64,000 nt of DNA from the NCBI RefSeq assembly GCF_040802235.1, contig NC_133169.1:46631034-46695033 (forward strand), written 5' to 3'. The stretch is from Manis javanica (lineage: Eukaryota > Chordata > Mammalia > Pholidota > Manidae). Of this stretch, positions 10,319 to 22,166 are shown piece by piece (the stretch's first letter is position 1; each line of letters begins with the position of its first letter). The translations under genes and the position numbers were made by a program. The notes below the pieces were generated by a model. The model was not told where the DNA came from. It saw only the letters and a list, made by a program, of their open reading frames with translations, and searched no databases.

Positions 10319-11170
10319 ACCTGCTTCTACCAGTCAAAAGGCCAGGAGGAGAGAACCAGCCTGTTCAAGACCTGTGAGCCATTACAAAGTGACTGTTTCT
10401 TAAAACCCAATGGTCCCAAACCTGTACACCCTCCTCAGCCAGATCCCAGAGTCTATCAAATGGTTCACTTCCCTAGACTTAAAGGATGCCTTTTTCTGCC
10501 TCCGGCTTGCCCTCCAAAGCCAGCTATTGTTTGCCTTTGAATGGACTAAACCAGACACAGGGCAGCAGATGCAGTTAACCTGGACATGGCTTTCACAAGG
10601 GTTCAAGAGCTTACCCATTCTCCTTGGAGAGGCACTGGCTGCAGACCTTGCAGCTTTCCGAGGGATGCCACATGCTGTGCCCTCCTCCAGTACATAGATG
10701 ACCTCCTCCTTGCCAGTGACACCCTGAAAAATTGTATGAAAGGCACAAGGGCCCTCCTGCAACTTCTGTCAGACTCAGGATACTGAGCCTTATAGAAAAA
10801 AAAGCACAAATCTACCAGCAGCAAGTCCAGTACTTGGGCTTTCTCCTCACCCAGGGAAAAGGGTGCTAGAGACAGAGAGGTAAAAGGTCATTGACTCCTT
10901 GCCCCAGCCCCGGATGAGCGGGGGCATGTGAGAATTCCTAGAGGACACAGGGTTCTGCAAAAATCTGGATTCCTGGATTCTCAGCAATGACAAGGCCCCT
11001 CTGCAACCTCCTGGGTAGGGGAGGAGGGCAGACTGAAAGTCCCTGTCTGAACAAAAGAGGCAAAAGCTACCTTCCTGGAAATAAAAGCTGCTTCAGAACA
11101 GACACCAGCCCTGGGTCTGCCAGACAAAAAGGCCCTTCAATGTCTTTGTACATAAAAAAGTAGCAATTCT
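10319..11170 (+). pseudogene. pol: Pol reverse transcriptase, rest of the domain, after the insertion
   Basis: Resumes RT with a Leu-Asp-Leu-Lys-Asp-Ala-Phe-Phe motif near 10478. The catalytic Tyr-Ile-Asp-Asp box is at 10691-10702. The connection region, with a Pro-Ala-Leu-Gly-Leu-Pro segment, is near 11107. Sequence is split over at least two frames with several stops. The RNase H domain expected next seems mostly deleted. Confidence 0.82.
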
Positions 11171-12290
11171 GCATTGTAAAAAACATCAAAAGAAAAACAA
11201 CCCTACAACACAGAGGAACCAGCTAGCAGCTAAAGCAGCTAAAGCAGCAGCCAATAAATAAACAGATAAAGCTCCTTCCCTTACTATGGCCCTTACACCC
11301 CCAGTGGAGGACCCTACACCCAAACACAGTAGAAAAAGAAAAAGACTGAGCCATAGCTGAAGGAGCCACCCTAAGTAAAAAAAAAAAAAAAGCAATACCA
11401 CATCAGCCAGTTGTCAGCATTATGCTGAACAGTAAGTGAGCAGTGCATGACTTGTGCCATTAATGCTCAATCCACACTATGACCCCCGCCCAGTGTCCAA
11501 AGAGCAGGAGGTGCTCATTTTGAAAACCTTGAGATAGACTTCACAGATGTCCAGCCAAGTAGAAGGCTCAGATATCTCCTAGTAATAGTATGTACATACT
11601 CTGGCTGGATTGAAGCCTTCCCAACCAGGACAGAATGAAACTGGGAAGTAGCCAAAGTCCTCCTGAGAAATATTGTGCCACAGTTTGGCCTACCATCCAC
11701 AATCCACAGTGACAATGGCCTGCCTTTGTAGCAGATGTAGTACAAATGTTAACTAAATCCCTCAACATTACTTGGAAACTTCACACTGCATACAGGCCAC
11801 AGAGTTCAGGGAAAGTAGAGTGAATTCATTGCACCCTCAAGGGAATGCAAGCTAAGTTTTTCCAAGAAACTGGGCTCCCGTGGCCATATTCACTGCCCCT
11901 GGCTCTCCAGCATGATCGCTGCCCACCTGGGACTCAACGTTTTCCCCTTTTGAATTAGTGTATGGACGCCCTCCCCCATGTCTAGGAAGCATCCCAGGGA
12001 ACCTATACCAAATAGGAGATAAGGGAGCAAGAGAACAGCTCCAAGCCTTGGGAGACACCCTAAATAAGCTATAACAATACATCATAGAAAGAGCCCCGAT
12101 CTCTCTAGGAACCCCAGTACATTCCTTCCAGGCTGGGGACTCAGTCTGAGTTAAAGGTTGGAAAAAGAATCCCCTCAAACCTCAGCAGACTTGCCCCCAC
12201 ATTGTTGTCTAACCACTCCTGCTGCCCTCAAGGTTGCAGACATCACTCAGGGGTCCGTCGCTCCAGAATGAAAAGGGCCCACCATCCTGA
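11171..12290 (+). pseudogene. pol: Pol integrase remnant
   Basis: Integrase joins viral cDNA to host DNA. A first catalytic-core block (Asp-Phe-Thr-Asp) lies near 11528, and a second (His-Ser-Asp-Asn-Gly) near 11706-11720. A C-terminal region runs to about 12290. Frames change several times and stops are frequent. 11171-11400 is poor in recognisable sequence and includes an A run at 11379-11391; it may be the scar of the RNase H deletion. Confidence 0.75.
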
Positions 12291-12351
12291 CGAGGAAGCA
12301 CATGAGTGGGAGGCCCAGCCAGACCTCCAGTATCCTCTTTGCCTCCGCATG

Positions 12352-13111
12352 ATGATTGCTCTCTGACTAATGGACACCTGTGCGCCGTGGATCCTGGCTC
12401 ATGTAGGAGTGGTGACTTTTATTCTGGGCATTGAATTCTCTGATGTTGCACCCCTGGACTGGACTATTCCTCAAAAAAGTTGCCCTTTCCATTGTCTATT
12501 GGGTAATCATTAAGCTGTTTTACTGTGCTTACCTGTCTCTCCTAGCTGGACTCAAGTCTCAGCCTGCATTTCCAAACTACCTCTCTGTAATGTTCAACTG
12601 AACAAAAGTTATAAAGTGTATAGTGGGCTAAAGGGAGCTATCTCCTTCTTTCCGGTGAGATTTCCCAGGTGAAATGGGCTGCCCGCTTGCTCATCTCTGC
12701 TCTAGTCATGCTCAGTGTAGATGAATCAGCTGCAGTAGGCACAGTGGTGCTAATAAAAGGAGGCTTAGGGCTTATGTGTAGCCCTTAGAGGAGATGGTTA
12801 TTTTTATGCAAATAGGTCTGGGATAGTTAGAAGCTCTCCAGCCAAAGTAAAAGAAAACATCCAGCGTAGGAATAAGATGTTAAAAAACAAGAAGTCTTGA
12901 TTCCAAGGATGGCTTGAATGGAATTCATGGCTAACAACTCTTCTAACTGGCCTTGCTGGGCCAGTGGTTCTGCTGTTCCTTAGGCTATTAGTGGGACCCT
13001 TCATATTTAACTGGCTCATTAACTTTATCAAGGAACGCGTTTCCTCCATACAGCTCATGTATATGAGGAGCCACTGTGACCCTGTCATAAACCAGGGAAA
13101 TGATGCCCCCT
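12352..13111 (+). pseudogene. env: Env remnant, mostly transmembrane subunit C-terminus
   Basis: Only about 760 bases remain where env should be about 2 kb, so most of the surface subunit is deleted. The clearest part is 12898-13092. It encodes the membrane-proximal Trp-Leu-Thr-Thr-Leu-Leu segment, a long hydrophobic anchor and a cytoplasmic tail, typical of class I ERV Env. The upstream part is full of stops. No entry function is possible. Confidence 0.7.
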
Positions 13112-13147
13112 AAAACATAGAGTTTAAAGGGGCCTCAGAGAGGAGAG

Positions 13148-13529
13148 TGATAAGGAAAAATTTACAAGGACAGCAACTTACAAGGACAGCAGTCCAGCCA
13201 GGTGGCTCCCTTCTGCTCCTCTTAGCAAAGGAAACAGAAACTCCCTTCACTTCCCCCTCCCCTTCACCCCCCCTCTGCCAGGCCCTTACTCCCTAAACTC
13301 CCTCCCCCTTGCCTGCTAGCTTGCTGTGCCCATAGGAATGCTACAGATACAGAAGCAGAAAGATATATATTGCTCCCTTTGCCTTTGCTCAGGGCTCAGA
13401 CTTTTGGGAGATTACTCCCCTCTGAGCCCACTGGTGTGAAATAAAGCCTCAACACTCCAAGACCTCCGAGTGCTGCTTGGTTCTTCCATCAGTGATCCAG
13501 TCCAGGTTTTTTCAGTATTTTCCATAATA
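13148..13529 (+). mobile_element. 3' LTR of the class I provirus
   Basis: Pairs with the LTR at 5750-6119. It follows a purine-rich stretch (about 13120-13147), which is a poor polypurine tract. It has an intact 'aataaag' signal near 13442 and a local duplication of 'ttacaaggacagcaac' type sequence near 13160-13185 that the 5' LTR lacks. The end reads 'ccataata' rather than ending in CA. No matching target site duplication with the 5' flank was seen. Confidence 0.87.
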
Positions 13530-13544
13530 ATGTTAGTAAAATTC

Positions 13545-14075
13545 TTTTAAAAAGAGGAAATTACAATGGAAGTAACAAAATTTAGAGCCCTTGTATACTA
13601 TGGTGGGAATGTACTGACTCTGCCACTATGAAAAACTATGGAGGTTTGTTAAAAAATTAAAAATAGAACTATCGTATGACCCAGCAATCCCACTTCCTGG
13701 TATATATCTGAATGAAACAAAATCATTGTCTTGAAGACATCTGTGCTACCATATTCACTTCATCCTTAGTCACATTAGTTAAAGTATCGGAAACAATCTA
13801 AGCATCCATTAAGGGATGAATGAATCAATAACATGTAGCATATGTGTGCATATATATCTATGTATCACATATATAGGCATATCTTTTTAGGCTTAAATAA
13901 AGAAGGAAATCCTGTAATTTGTGACAATGTGGGCATGAATGGAGATCATTGCACTGAATGATATCACTTATACTTTGAATCTAAAAAAAGATAAAGGGAA
14001 ACTCACAGAAACAGAGCAGAAAAGTATTTGCCAGGACAGAAGGTGGGAGAAATAGTGATAGGCTGGCAACAGGCT
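13545..14075 (+). mobile_element. Old L1 3' end fragment
   Basis: Carries the diverged but readable L1 ORF2 C-terminal block ('gacccagcaatcccacttcctgg' type, near 13678) and the 'aagggatgaatgaatc' region. A 3' UTR segment with 'gccaggacagaaggtgg'-like sequence follows. It is 5'-truncated and very diverged, so it belongs to an older L1 subfamily than those at 40405 and 63252. Non-coding. Confidence 0.7.
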
Positions 14076-17000
14076 AAAAACCAAACATACCCAAAAGGGA
14101 AGTTAAATGCCTTCTGGAAATGAGTGAATCATCTACTCCATCTCCATCCAACATGTTGTGGATTTCGTTTTTGAAAAGAAAAGTTTATTGTGCTCTGGTG
14201 AGCACTTGGCTTTTAAGTCAAGTGGCTTTTCCCCTTATCACTCCTGAGGACACAGCCTAAGCCCACACTGACTGGCCCTTCTAGACAAAAACAGGGAACT
14301 CAACAAAGGGATCTAACAAAAAGTAAAGGAAAAATGTGACCAATAATTTATGGTTTTGACAATTATTAGCCTCTCCAGATGTCAAACGGTGTTAAAATTA
14401 TGGAATGACTCATGAGTTATAACAAAATCAGGGAATATGCAGGACATTTTGTGTTCTAGAAGAGAAATCAGAGAAAGGCTGATTTAAAAAAAACACTGGA
14501 AAGACAATATTAGATACTTTTAAGAGACACATCACAAAACCCCCAAAACTGTTCTATAGGTCCTTCTTTTAAAGATAAATAGGTCATTCTGGAAATGATG
14601 GGAGGTTGTCCCTGATAGATAGCTCAAACTGAGTATCATTAAGAATAATTCAATGTGAATTTTTCCTCAATAAATATTTCTATATATCAAATGAAGCTGT
14701 AGGAAAAGTAGAAGTCAGCTTGCAGACAAAACATTCACACTAGGTAGATGACTATCTAAAGGAGAATCCTGTCTAGAACCACAGAAAAAAATCAGATGAG
14801 TAAAGCTACAGGTAATCATACTTTAAGACAAATGCTCTTTTTTATTTCCTTAGCTATTTTTTCCCCTATGATGATTTCTGATTTTGAATCACTTACTGGC
14901 ACTTATTACTCTTTAAGCATTCTATTCTTCATTTTGGCCTTTTAATTCCTATTATCTCCTTGATATGCATCCAAAATCTGGCTAACATACACAGATTTGG
15001 TTAAGACAATCAAGCCTAATGTATTTGTACTTATCCATTGGTTGCACCGTAACTCTCTTTGGTGGCAAAAACTTAAGATCAATAACTTGTTTTCTTGATT
15101 TAATTCAATTCAAATGATAAGTGACATTTTAGACTGCAAACATCACCAATGGTAAGCAGCCAGAAATCTGAAATACCTGCCGTGTCACAGCTGGTGTAGG
15201 ATGTTCCTATCCGCAGTGAGATGCCATCTGTGTCCTTTCTCTGGGGGATTGCTGGTTCACCCTGTTCTTCACAGAAATTGAGTTCACAGAAGGGCTGCAT
15301 GAATGATGCTGGACATTTGCAAATTCCCTTATTTGACAGAACTCACAATGTAAGCTCACTCGTATTAAGTCCAATTTTTCCATTTTTGCCTTTGTACTAC
15401 TTGGTGACCATCCTACTATGAATATTGTCACCGCATAGGAGAGCATTCTTGTGGGTGGTATCAAAACTGTTTCGTTGGGTACCATTATGTCATTTTGACC
15501 AGAAAGACATGTCTTTGCTTTTCCTCCAGTGAATGGTATTTGGATTTCGACACAAAAACACTTATTGTTAGTACTCAAAAAGTTAGAGAAGAATTTGCTT
15601 TTTTTCAGTAAATTGATGCCTGTCTTCAGGAAAGTCCCTGAGAATACCAATGATCCATTTTGGCAGGTATCTTCTGTCATAAAAAGAGATGTTTGATACC
15701 TTACCTCAAGAGAGAGAAAATAAGGTCTTGATATAATAACATTTAGCTACTAAATGGTAATTCAAGACCACTTTCTTGTACTTTAAGTCCTCTTATTTGC
15801 ACTTTTAAAAAGTTATAATTAATAGAAAAATTCTACATGTTGTGGTTCAAAATGTAATTGATGAGATAACATTTTTGTAATGATTTTACATGTATTCTTT
15901 TATCTAATGTATTCTGTATCAGTAAAATCTCAAAATATTCCAGTTCCATGTATAAGAGTAAATTGAGATTGGCCAAAAGGAGTCAGGTATGCTTATTTAT
16001 ATGAAGAAGTCTTTTGAGAGCAGTGTATTTTTCTCATGCTCTCCATCTTGGCCTTTAGGGGAGTTATCCACAAGAGTTTTGCATTCTTTCTGAAACCAAT
16101 ATAATATGGTATATCCACTATGTTCCAATCAGAAAAAAGAGTTTTGCATTCTTTGACATTAGATGAGATATGGAAATGGTAATGTCCTTGCAACACAATT
16201 ATTTCTATTCCCATCTCATCATGCTGCCACGGAGTTTATTACAAAACATCGTAACACTAGATAAAACATCCAAAAAGTCTTTCATCTAAACAGATGCCTT
16301 TCAACAGTGCTAATGAATAACATTTAATTTATTGCTGTTTTAAATGTGAAACCTACAATTCATTGTTCTGACCACCCTAATTCATTACAAAATATTTAGA
16401 AGGCCTATTTCTCTAACAGATTCAGGGAAGTTATAGTTGTATCAGGAAATGTATGCAAAGGTAGAGTTTAAATTTTTTCTGGAATACTGAGAAGATTCTG
16501 TAGATCTAAACTTGTATTTTAACAGTCTTATCCAGATGCAGTTCTTATATGGTCCATTCATAGAAGGTCCTTTATATGTTAGATCTACTCACAAGTGATA
16601 ATGTTATCTGTAAAATTTTACAGTGTAATCATCTTAAGCAACCATTTTTGAGGACACTAAAATAAAACAGAACAAATAAATTCAAACTAACTGCAAAGCA
16701 TAGGGTGCTTAATGGTTGTTCCTCATAAATAAATCATAAAGGATAAGAGCTTTTCTGTAAAGACAAATGCTATAAAATTTTGCAGAATAAAATAATTAAA
16801 ACAATTTTTTACTCATCAGAGGAAAATGTTTTTGTGTAGATCTTTTCTTCTGCTGTAACTTTAGAAATGTTTGACTGAAGGCTGTCAGATATTTGAGAAG
16901 TACCTAACAGATTTTTCCACAACTAGAGGATGTGCATCCTGTAATACAGACCATTAGTTTCAGTTTATGGAAGAGGAAAGAGTCTGTCACCTAGGTAAGG

Positions 17001-17682
17001 TGTATTTGCAATTTTGATGTTCTACAGCTTACATACATATCTTCTCAAATGACTTGATATTTTTCATTACGATATGGGTCAAATTTTCTGAGAGTCTCAG
17101 ATACACTGGTTTGTTATGTTGTTTGATCCTAATTGTTCCTCGGGTATATAGTTCACAGGTCTTGAGTAGTGTGGCGTAGCCACCATCCTGTTAGCTTAAC
17201 CACAAGTTGATTCAGTATCAAACAGAGTATGAAAGACATGAAAACAAACAAAAGGAAACACCATGAGAATGCCGAGTGAAAGTGAGGGGGTCGTCTGGAC
17301 CTGAAGCCCAAACATCTGCCTAGCCCTTCTGCGGCCACCCTGTCAACACTCAAGAAGGGGGGCAAGAGAAGTCTAGTAAAGGGGGACACATAACATAGCA
17401 CTTTTACTGAAGATATTAAAACTGGTAATTATATTTCACCACAAACAAATTCTAACCAACTGAGACAGACAAGGGACCATGGAACTCTGCGTGACCTCAG
17501 GAAACCAGCCCCTCCCTGGGCACAGTAGTTCTTGTTTAACTCACTGTGAAGGAACCTCTGGATTCATTCAGTGTTTTACACAGTGAAAATAAATTACGGT
17601 GGCATCACGAACAGCTCATTTTTATTATTCAAACATCCCTTATTTTCCTCCGTCAGCTAACTACTCAGTTACTTTTCAATTG
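14076..17682. other. Unannotated AT-rich interval
   Basis: About 3.6 kb in which I recognise no gene or named repeat. It contains one moderately long open frame on the minus strand (15207-15680, listed separately). A short retrovirus-like purine-rich stretch near 17280-17390 could not be supported as an LTR or primer site. Confidence 0.5.
15207..15680 (-). other. Unrecognised open reading frame
   Basis: A 157-residue minus-strand frame in otherwise stop-rich AT-rich DNA. It is rich in Cys, Ser and Lys, with no transmembrane segment or domain that I recognise. An overlapping frame (15300-15100) extends the open region. It could be a large exon, an exon remnant or chance. No convincing splice sites or poly(A) context were established. 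I do not assign a function. Confidence 0.2.
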
Positions 17683-17990
17683 ATGTTATGGGTTCAGTTG
17701 TGTTCTCCCAAAATTCATATGTTGAAGCCCTAACTTCTGGTGTGACTGGCATTCTTACCAAAATGTGAGGTTTGGGAGCAGACACACACACACAGAGCAC
17801 CACATGAGAGTTTATTCAGCCATGATGGGGGTTATGCAGCAGAGACCGGTGAATGCCAAAGCTGGCTAGAAAGACAGCAGAACACAGTCTAGAGGCACAG
17901 AACAGATTCTCTTCAGAGCCCTAGGAGACAGCCAAGCCTGCCGACACTTGTGGCATCTGACCTCTAGACTCCTGATCTGGAAACAATATA
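17683..17990 (+). mobile_element. MaLR-type LTR (MLT1-like)
   Basis: Starts with the family's characteristic 'tgttatgggttcagttgtgt' opening, followed by 'aaattcatatgttgaagcc' and, further on, 'gaacagattctc' and 'cctctagactcctga' blocks in the order seen in MLT1 LTRs. The last part is decayed and the middle is rearranged. MLT1 elements are old, non-autonomous ERVL-related LTRs found in all placental mammals. Confidence 0.65.
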
Positions 17991-18769
17991 TTTTTATTGG
18001 GATATTTTTGTGTTAGGCATGATATTTATATGAACTCATTTCCTTCTCCTTTGCTCTTGAATATGTGACAATTGTTATGAATTAATGAGGAAAAAGTGTA
18101 TGCCAGTTTGTAAAACAAAAAGTTTAGGGAAATATGCTGTTATGAAAGATTTAGAAAATATACTATATTAAGGAAATATTAGTTCTTAGTCCACAGGTAC
18201 AGATAGAGGATTATACTATAGAAATAAATAAACTAAAATAAATTTCAAGTTGACATAGCCAATTTGTATGTTGATACTAATAAGTAATTAGTTAATACTA
18301 GTAATAATAATTAGGGGTTATGTTTTCATATTTTCCAGATGTGATATTTTACTAAAAAAAACCCTGATAGATAACATATCTGAGAAGAAAATGAACTTTT
18401 TTGTGTGTGTTTTTCCCTCTTTTCAAAAAGATATTAGATTTTGGAAGCCTCTTCTTTGGATCTATTCTTTTTTCATGTTTTTCTACTCCTGGTAGAGCCA
18501 TTTTTCCATTTTTATAGTGTATGGAAAATATCTAAGAATTTTAAATATTTCTCAAACCTTGGATTTCACTTGGAAATCCCTACTCATTTTTTTTTTTAGA
18601 AAATAGAGTGATGCAAAACACAAAATAATTATTTTATAAGATCAAACACTCAGGTTTAGATAATGTAATTTAGGGGTAGGCAATCTAATATGCAAAACAC
18701 AGAAAATAGTGGATTTTATAGAAATTTGAGTCTTACTAAGAGACATTTGAATAAATCCAAAGATAATCT
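17991..18769. other. 3' flank of the olfactory receptor pseudogene
   Basis: AT-rich sequence without a gene. The segment 18400-18575 is clearly similar to 27535-27640 plus 28007-28045 (see the repeat entry). Confidence 0.5.
18400..18575 (+). repeat. Duplicated block, partner of 27535-28045
   Basis: The segment with 'agatattagattttggaagc', the following 'catgtttttctactc' and 'tctcaaaccttggatttcac' recurs in the same order and orientation at 27535-28045. There it is split by an inserted L1 fragment. The block is either an unnamed dispersed repeat or a piece of a local duplication that included olfactory receptor flanking DNA. Confidence 0.75.
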
Positions 18770-19703
18770 TTATAATTTTCCTGAATGAAACTTCCTTGAT
18801 ATTACCTTCCTTAAAGCTTCCTTTACTTGTTTGTTTCTAAGACTGTAGATGATAGGACTCAAGAATGGGGGAAAAATGGTATAAAATACAGAAAGAATCA
18901 TGTCCAGAACTGTATCAGAGGCTCCTGAAGGCCTTAGGTACACACAGCTGCCAGAACCGAGGAAGACAGAGAACACAAGGAGGTGAGGGACACACGTGGA
19001 GAAGGCCTTGCCATGCTCTCTGGTCGGAAACTTGAGCACAGTGGCAAATATGTGAAGGTATGACATGGCAATGAAGATGAAGCAGCCACCATAAATCCCC
19101 ATGGTGGCAATAAAAATTAACAGCTCATTGCTGAAAGTGTCAGAGCAGGAGAGGCTGAGCAGAGAGGGGATGTCACAGAAGAACTGATGGACCACGTTGT
19201 ACTGACAGAAGGACAACTGGAATGTGTTCCCTGTGTGCACAGCTGCATAGATGAACCCAATGAGCAGGGAGACCAGTGTTGTCCAGACACAGAACTGGTG
19301 TCATGATGACGGGGTAGTGGAGGGGCTGGCAGATGGCCACATAGTGGTCATGGGCCATGATGGTGAGGAACAGAAGCTCCACAAATGCACAATAAATGAC
19401 CAGGAAGAGCTGAGCTGCACAGCCAGCCACTGAAATGGCCCTGTTGTCAGTGAGGGAGTTGACACAGGCATTGGGCACAGTAACAGAAATGTAGCACAGG
19501 TCTAAGATGGACATGTTCCTGAAGAAGAAGTACGTGGGCGTGTGAAGGTTCTGGTCCAAAGTGGTGGCAGTGATGATGAGAAGATTCCCCAACAGGGTGG
19601 CTAAGTGCATCAGTAGGAATAACAGGGCATGTAGGACCCTTAACTCTAGCATCTCAGCAAAGCCCATGAGGAGAAACTCAGGTACCATGGTGGAATTGGC
19701 CAT
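18770..19703 (-). pseudogene. Olfactory receptor pseudogene, OR14-like, one frameshift
   Basis: Olfactory receptors are seven-transmembrane G-protein-coupled receptors encoded by one coding exon. From ATG 19703 to stop 18770 the span is 934 bases, one more than 311 codons. The two halves join after one extra base near 19280-19300, in the region of the fourth transmembrane helix. Visible family marks are Gly-Asn in helix 1, Leu-His-Thr-Pro before helix 2, Lys-Ala-Phe-Ser-Thr-Cys in helix 6, and Pro-Ile-Ile-Tyr-Ser-Leu-Arg-Asn in helix 7. The helix 3 motif reads Asp-His-Tyr where Asp-Arg-Tyr is usual, and Leu-His-Thr-Pro is followed by Thr-Tyr instead of Met-Tyr. OR14 placement is by overall resemblance. 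The rest of the gene is open end to end, so the break may be recent or a sequence error. Confidence 0.9.
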
Positions 19704-20372
19704 TTCTGGAAATGCTGGTTGACACAAATGTGCTGGAACACAAAAGGGATAAACAATGAAAGACAGGAAGTAGAAAAATAAATAATAAAATTGTCTGAGT
19801 TTCTTTCATAGTGCTTACTTCTGTTTTATTCTGTTGGAATTTTTGTTGTGGAAAGTTCCACTTTTGGACTCCTGGCCTGCTTGTCTCATTCTTTGTCTGG
19901 AGTGGAGGAAAGGAGCAGGGCTCTGAGGGCTGGGTTCTCGGATCCTGCTGCTTGGCCAGGACACACAGGCTGTGGGCCCCTCACTGCACTTGCATCTGGC
20001 TCATGGAGAATGTTGCCTAATGAAGATCAACACTGATATGTATGAAAAGATCTTTTACTTGAAGTAAGTCCTCAGAGAGACTTGTTCAGAGCTTTTCTGT
20101 CTATGGATGAGTGTAAATTCATAACTGGATTTATCAACATAAGGGAAATTAAGATTAAGAGTTTCTACGCTTTTATAAAATCTTGGCATTGTCATGAGAT
20201 CCAAAGCTGGAACTGATAGATTTATACTTTGTAACATTTTCAAATATAATTTTTCAAGAAAGTTATTTAAATTTTTGAAAAGAATCACTTACTAAATGTT
20301 TGGAAGAAAAATGAAACTTCATGAGAGCATGTTCAAGAGACACCTGTCTAGCTGAAGGGAACTTTGGTAGTT
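19704..20372. other. 5' flank of the olfactory receptor pseudogene
   Basis: No gene or recognised repeat. A non-coding 5' exon or promoter of the receptor could lie here but nothing shows it. Confidence 0.45.
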
Positions 20373-20389
20373 AAAGATTAATGTGTGAT
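20373..20389 (+). repeat. Target site duplication, left copy
   Basis: The 17 bases 'aaagattaatgtgtgat' recur exactly at 26864-26880, on the far side of the L1 and its following segment. This is the footprint of target-primed reverse transcription. Confidence 0.9.
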
Positions 20390-21023
20390 CAGGAATGTAT
20401 TAAAGATGGTGGTGTGAGAGGAGAGACAGAGGCTTCCTCCTAAAACAGGATACAATAAGAAAATATAGTTGGCACAACTAATCCTGAGGGAGCAACAGGA
20501 AAGAGGATGGCATCAAACTGCACACACCTGGAGAAAAGAGCAGACCTCACCAAACGTGGTAATGTACCAGAGCTGAGGCTCCATGGGACCCAAGCCCCTC
20601 CCCAACCTCAGCTCACCAGCGGGAGGAAGAGAAATGGGGCAATGGGGCAGGGATAGAGTGGAAGGCTTGGAACTGCTCAATACCTAGCTCCGGAGATCTG
20701 CTCTGGGAGCACAAACCTACATTTCATTGTCCTTTCATGAGACACCCATGACTACCGAGTTGGAAAGTTAATACAGGCAGAGTTCCTGGAAGATGGGGAT
20801 TCCGGCCACTTGTGGAAAGCAGGTATCCATATCCGGCTGTTCTGGGACAAAAACTTATACTTCTGTGCCTGGCCAACTGGCTCAGGCAGTGGAGACAGGC
20901 ACAGCAGCCAGAAGGTGGGGAACACCTCTTTCCTCCCCTCAGGCACCAGTACCGCTCCCCTGTGACCCAGACATTGCTTCAGGGGCTGAGCAGCTCCACA
21001 ATAGAGCTTCTGGACACTAGAGG

Positions 21024-21884
21024 ATGGTGTATACAAAGAGGAAATGCCAAAGGAACCTTGTCCAGAGTAAAATTATTAATACAATTCCTGAGGAAGATTT
21101 AAATGATATGGAACTCATGACTCTTCCTGAAATGGAGTTCAAAATAAAAGTCATCAACATTCTAATGGAGTTACAGAAAGATATCCAAGAAAGAAGGAAA
21201 GAATTCAGATCGGAGTTCCAATTGTTGAAGAGCACGATGGAGGGTATTAAAAGCAGGTTGGATACAGTGGAGGAGACAGTAAATGAAATAGAAACTAGAG
21301 AAGAGGAACACAAAGAAACTGAGGTACAGAGAAAAAAGGATCTCTAAGAATGAAAGAATATTGAGAGAACTGTGTGACCAATTCAAGCGAACAATATTTG
21401 CATTATAGGGATACCAGAAGAAGAAAAGAGAAAGAAAGGGATAGAATGTGTCTTTGAGGAGGTAGTTGCTGAAAACTTCCCCAATCTGGGGATGGAGATA
21501 GTCTCTCAGGCCATGGAGATCCATAGATCTCTCAACACAAGGGACCCAAGGAAGACAACACCAAGACACATAGTAATTAAAATGGGAAAGATGAAGGATA
21601 AGGACAGACTGTTAAAAGCAGCCAGAGGCAGAAATAAGATCACATACAAAGGAAAGCCCATCAGGCCAACATCAGACTTCTCAGCAGAAACTCTACAGGC
21701 CAGAAGGGAGTGGCATGATGTATTTAATGCCATGAAGCAGAAGGGCCTAGATCCAAAATTACTTTATCCAGCAAGATCATTTAATTTTGAAGGAGGGATT
21801 AAACAATTTCCAGATAAGCAAAAGCTGAGAGAGTTTACCTCCCAGAAACCATCTCTGCAGTGTATTTTGGAGGGACTGCTATAG
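21024..21884 (+). pseudogene. L1 ORF1 (RNA-binding chaperone), broken
   Basis: ORF1p is the trimeric nucleic-acid chaperone that coats L1 RNA. A frame from 21024 to 21347 covers the N-terminal and coiled-coil part. After a frameshifted stretch (about 21348-21491), a frame at 21492-21884 covers the end of the RRM-like domain and the C-terminal domain with its Arg-Arg-Glu-Trp-His motif. At least one frameshift means no intact protein. Confidence 0.9.
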
Positions 21885-22166
21885 ATGGAAGTGTTCCTAG
21901 GGTTGGATAGCTGTCACCAGAGGTAGTAAAACCATGGTAGGGAGGGTGGAGAAGCTGTTTGCGAGGCAAATGCAAAATTAAATTGACTATCCCCAAAGTC
22001 AATTAAGGGATAGAGAAAAAGTACAGTATTTGATACCTAATATATAAAGAATGAAGGAGGAAGAAAAGGCAGAGAAATAGAAAAGTAACCTTAGATTGTG
22101 TTTGAAACAGCATACTACGTGAGTTAAGTTAGACTCTTAGACAGTAAGGAAAGTAACCTGGAACCA

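Noticed and set aside
17275..17400. 'gggggtcgtctgga' and purine runs suggesting a tRNA-Pro-type primer site or ERV remnant
   Set aside because: The spacing to any LTR end is wrong, no LTR pair was found, and no gag sequence follows. Too weak to call.
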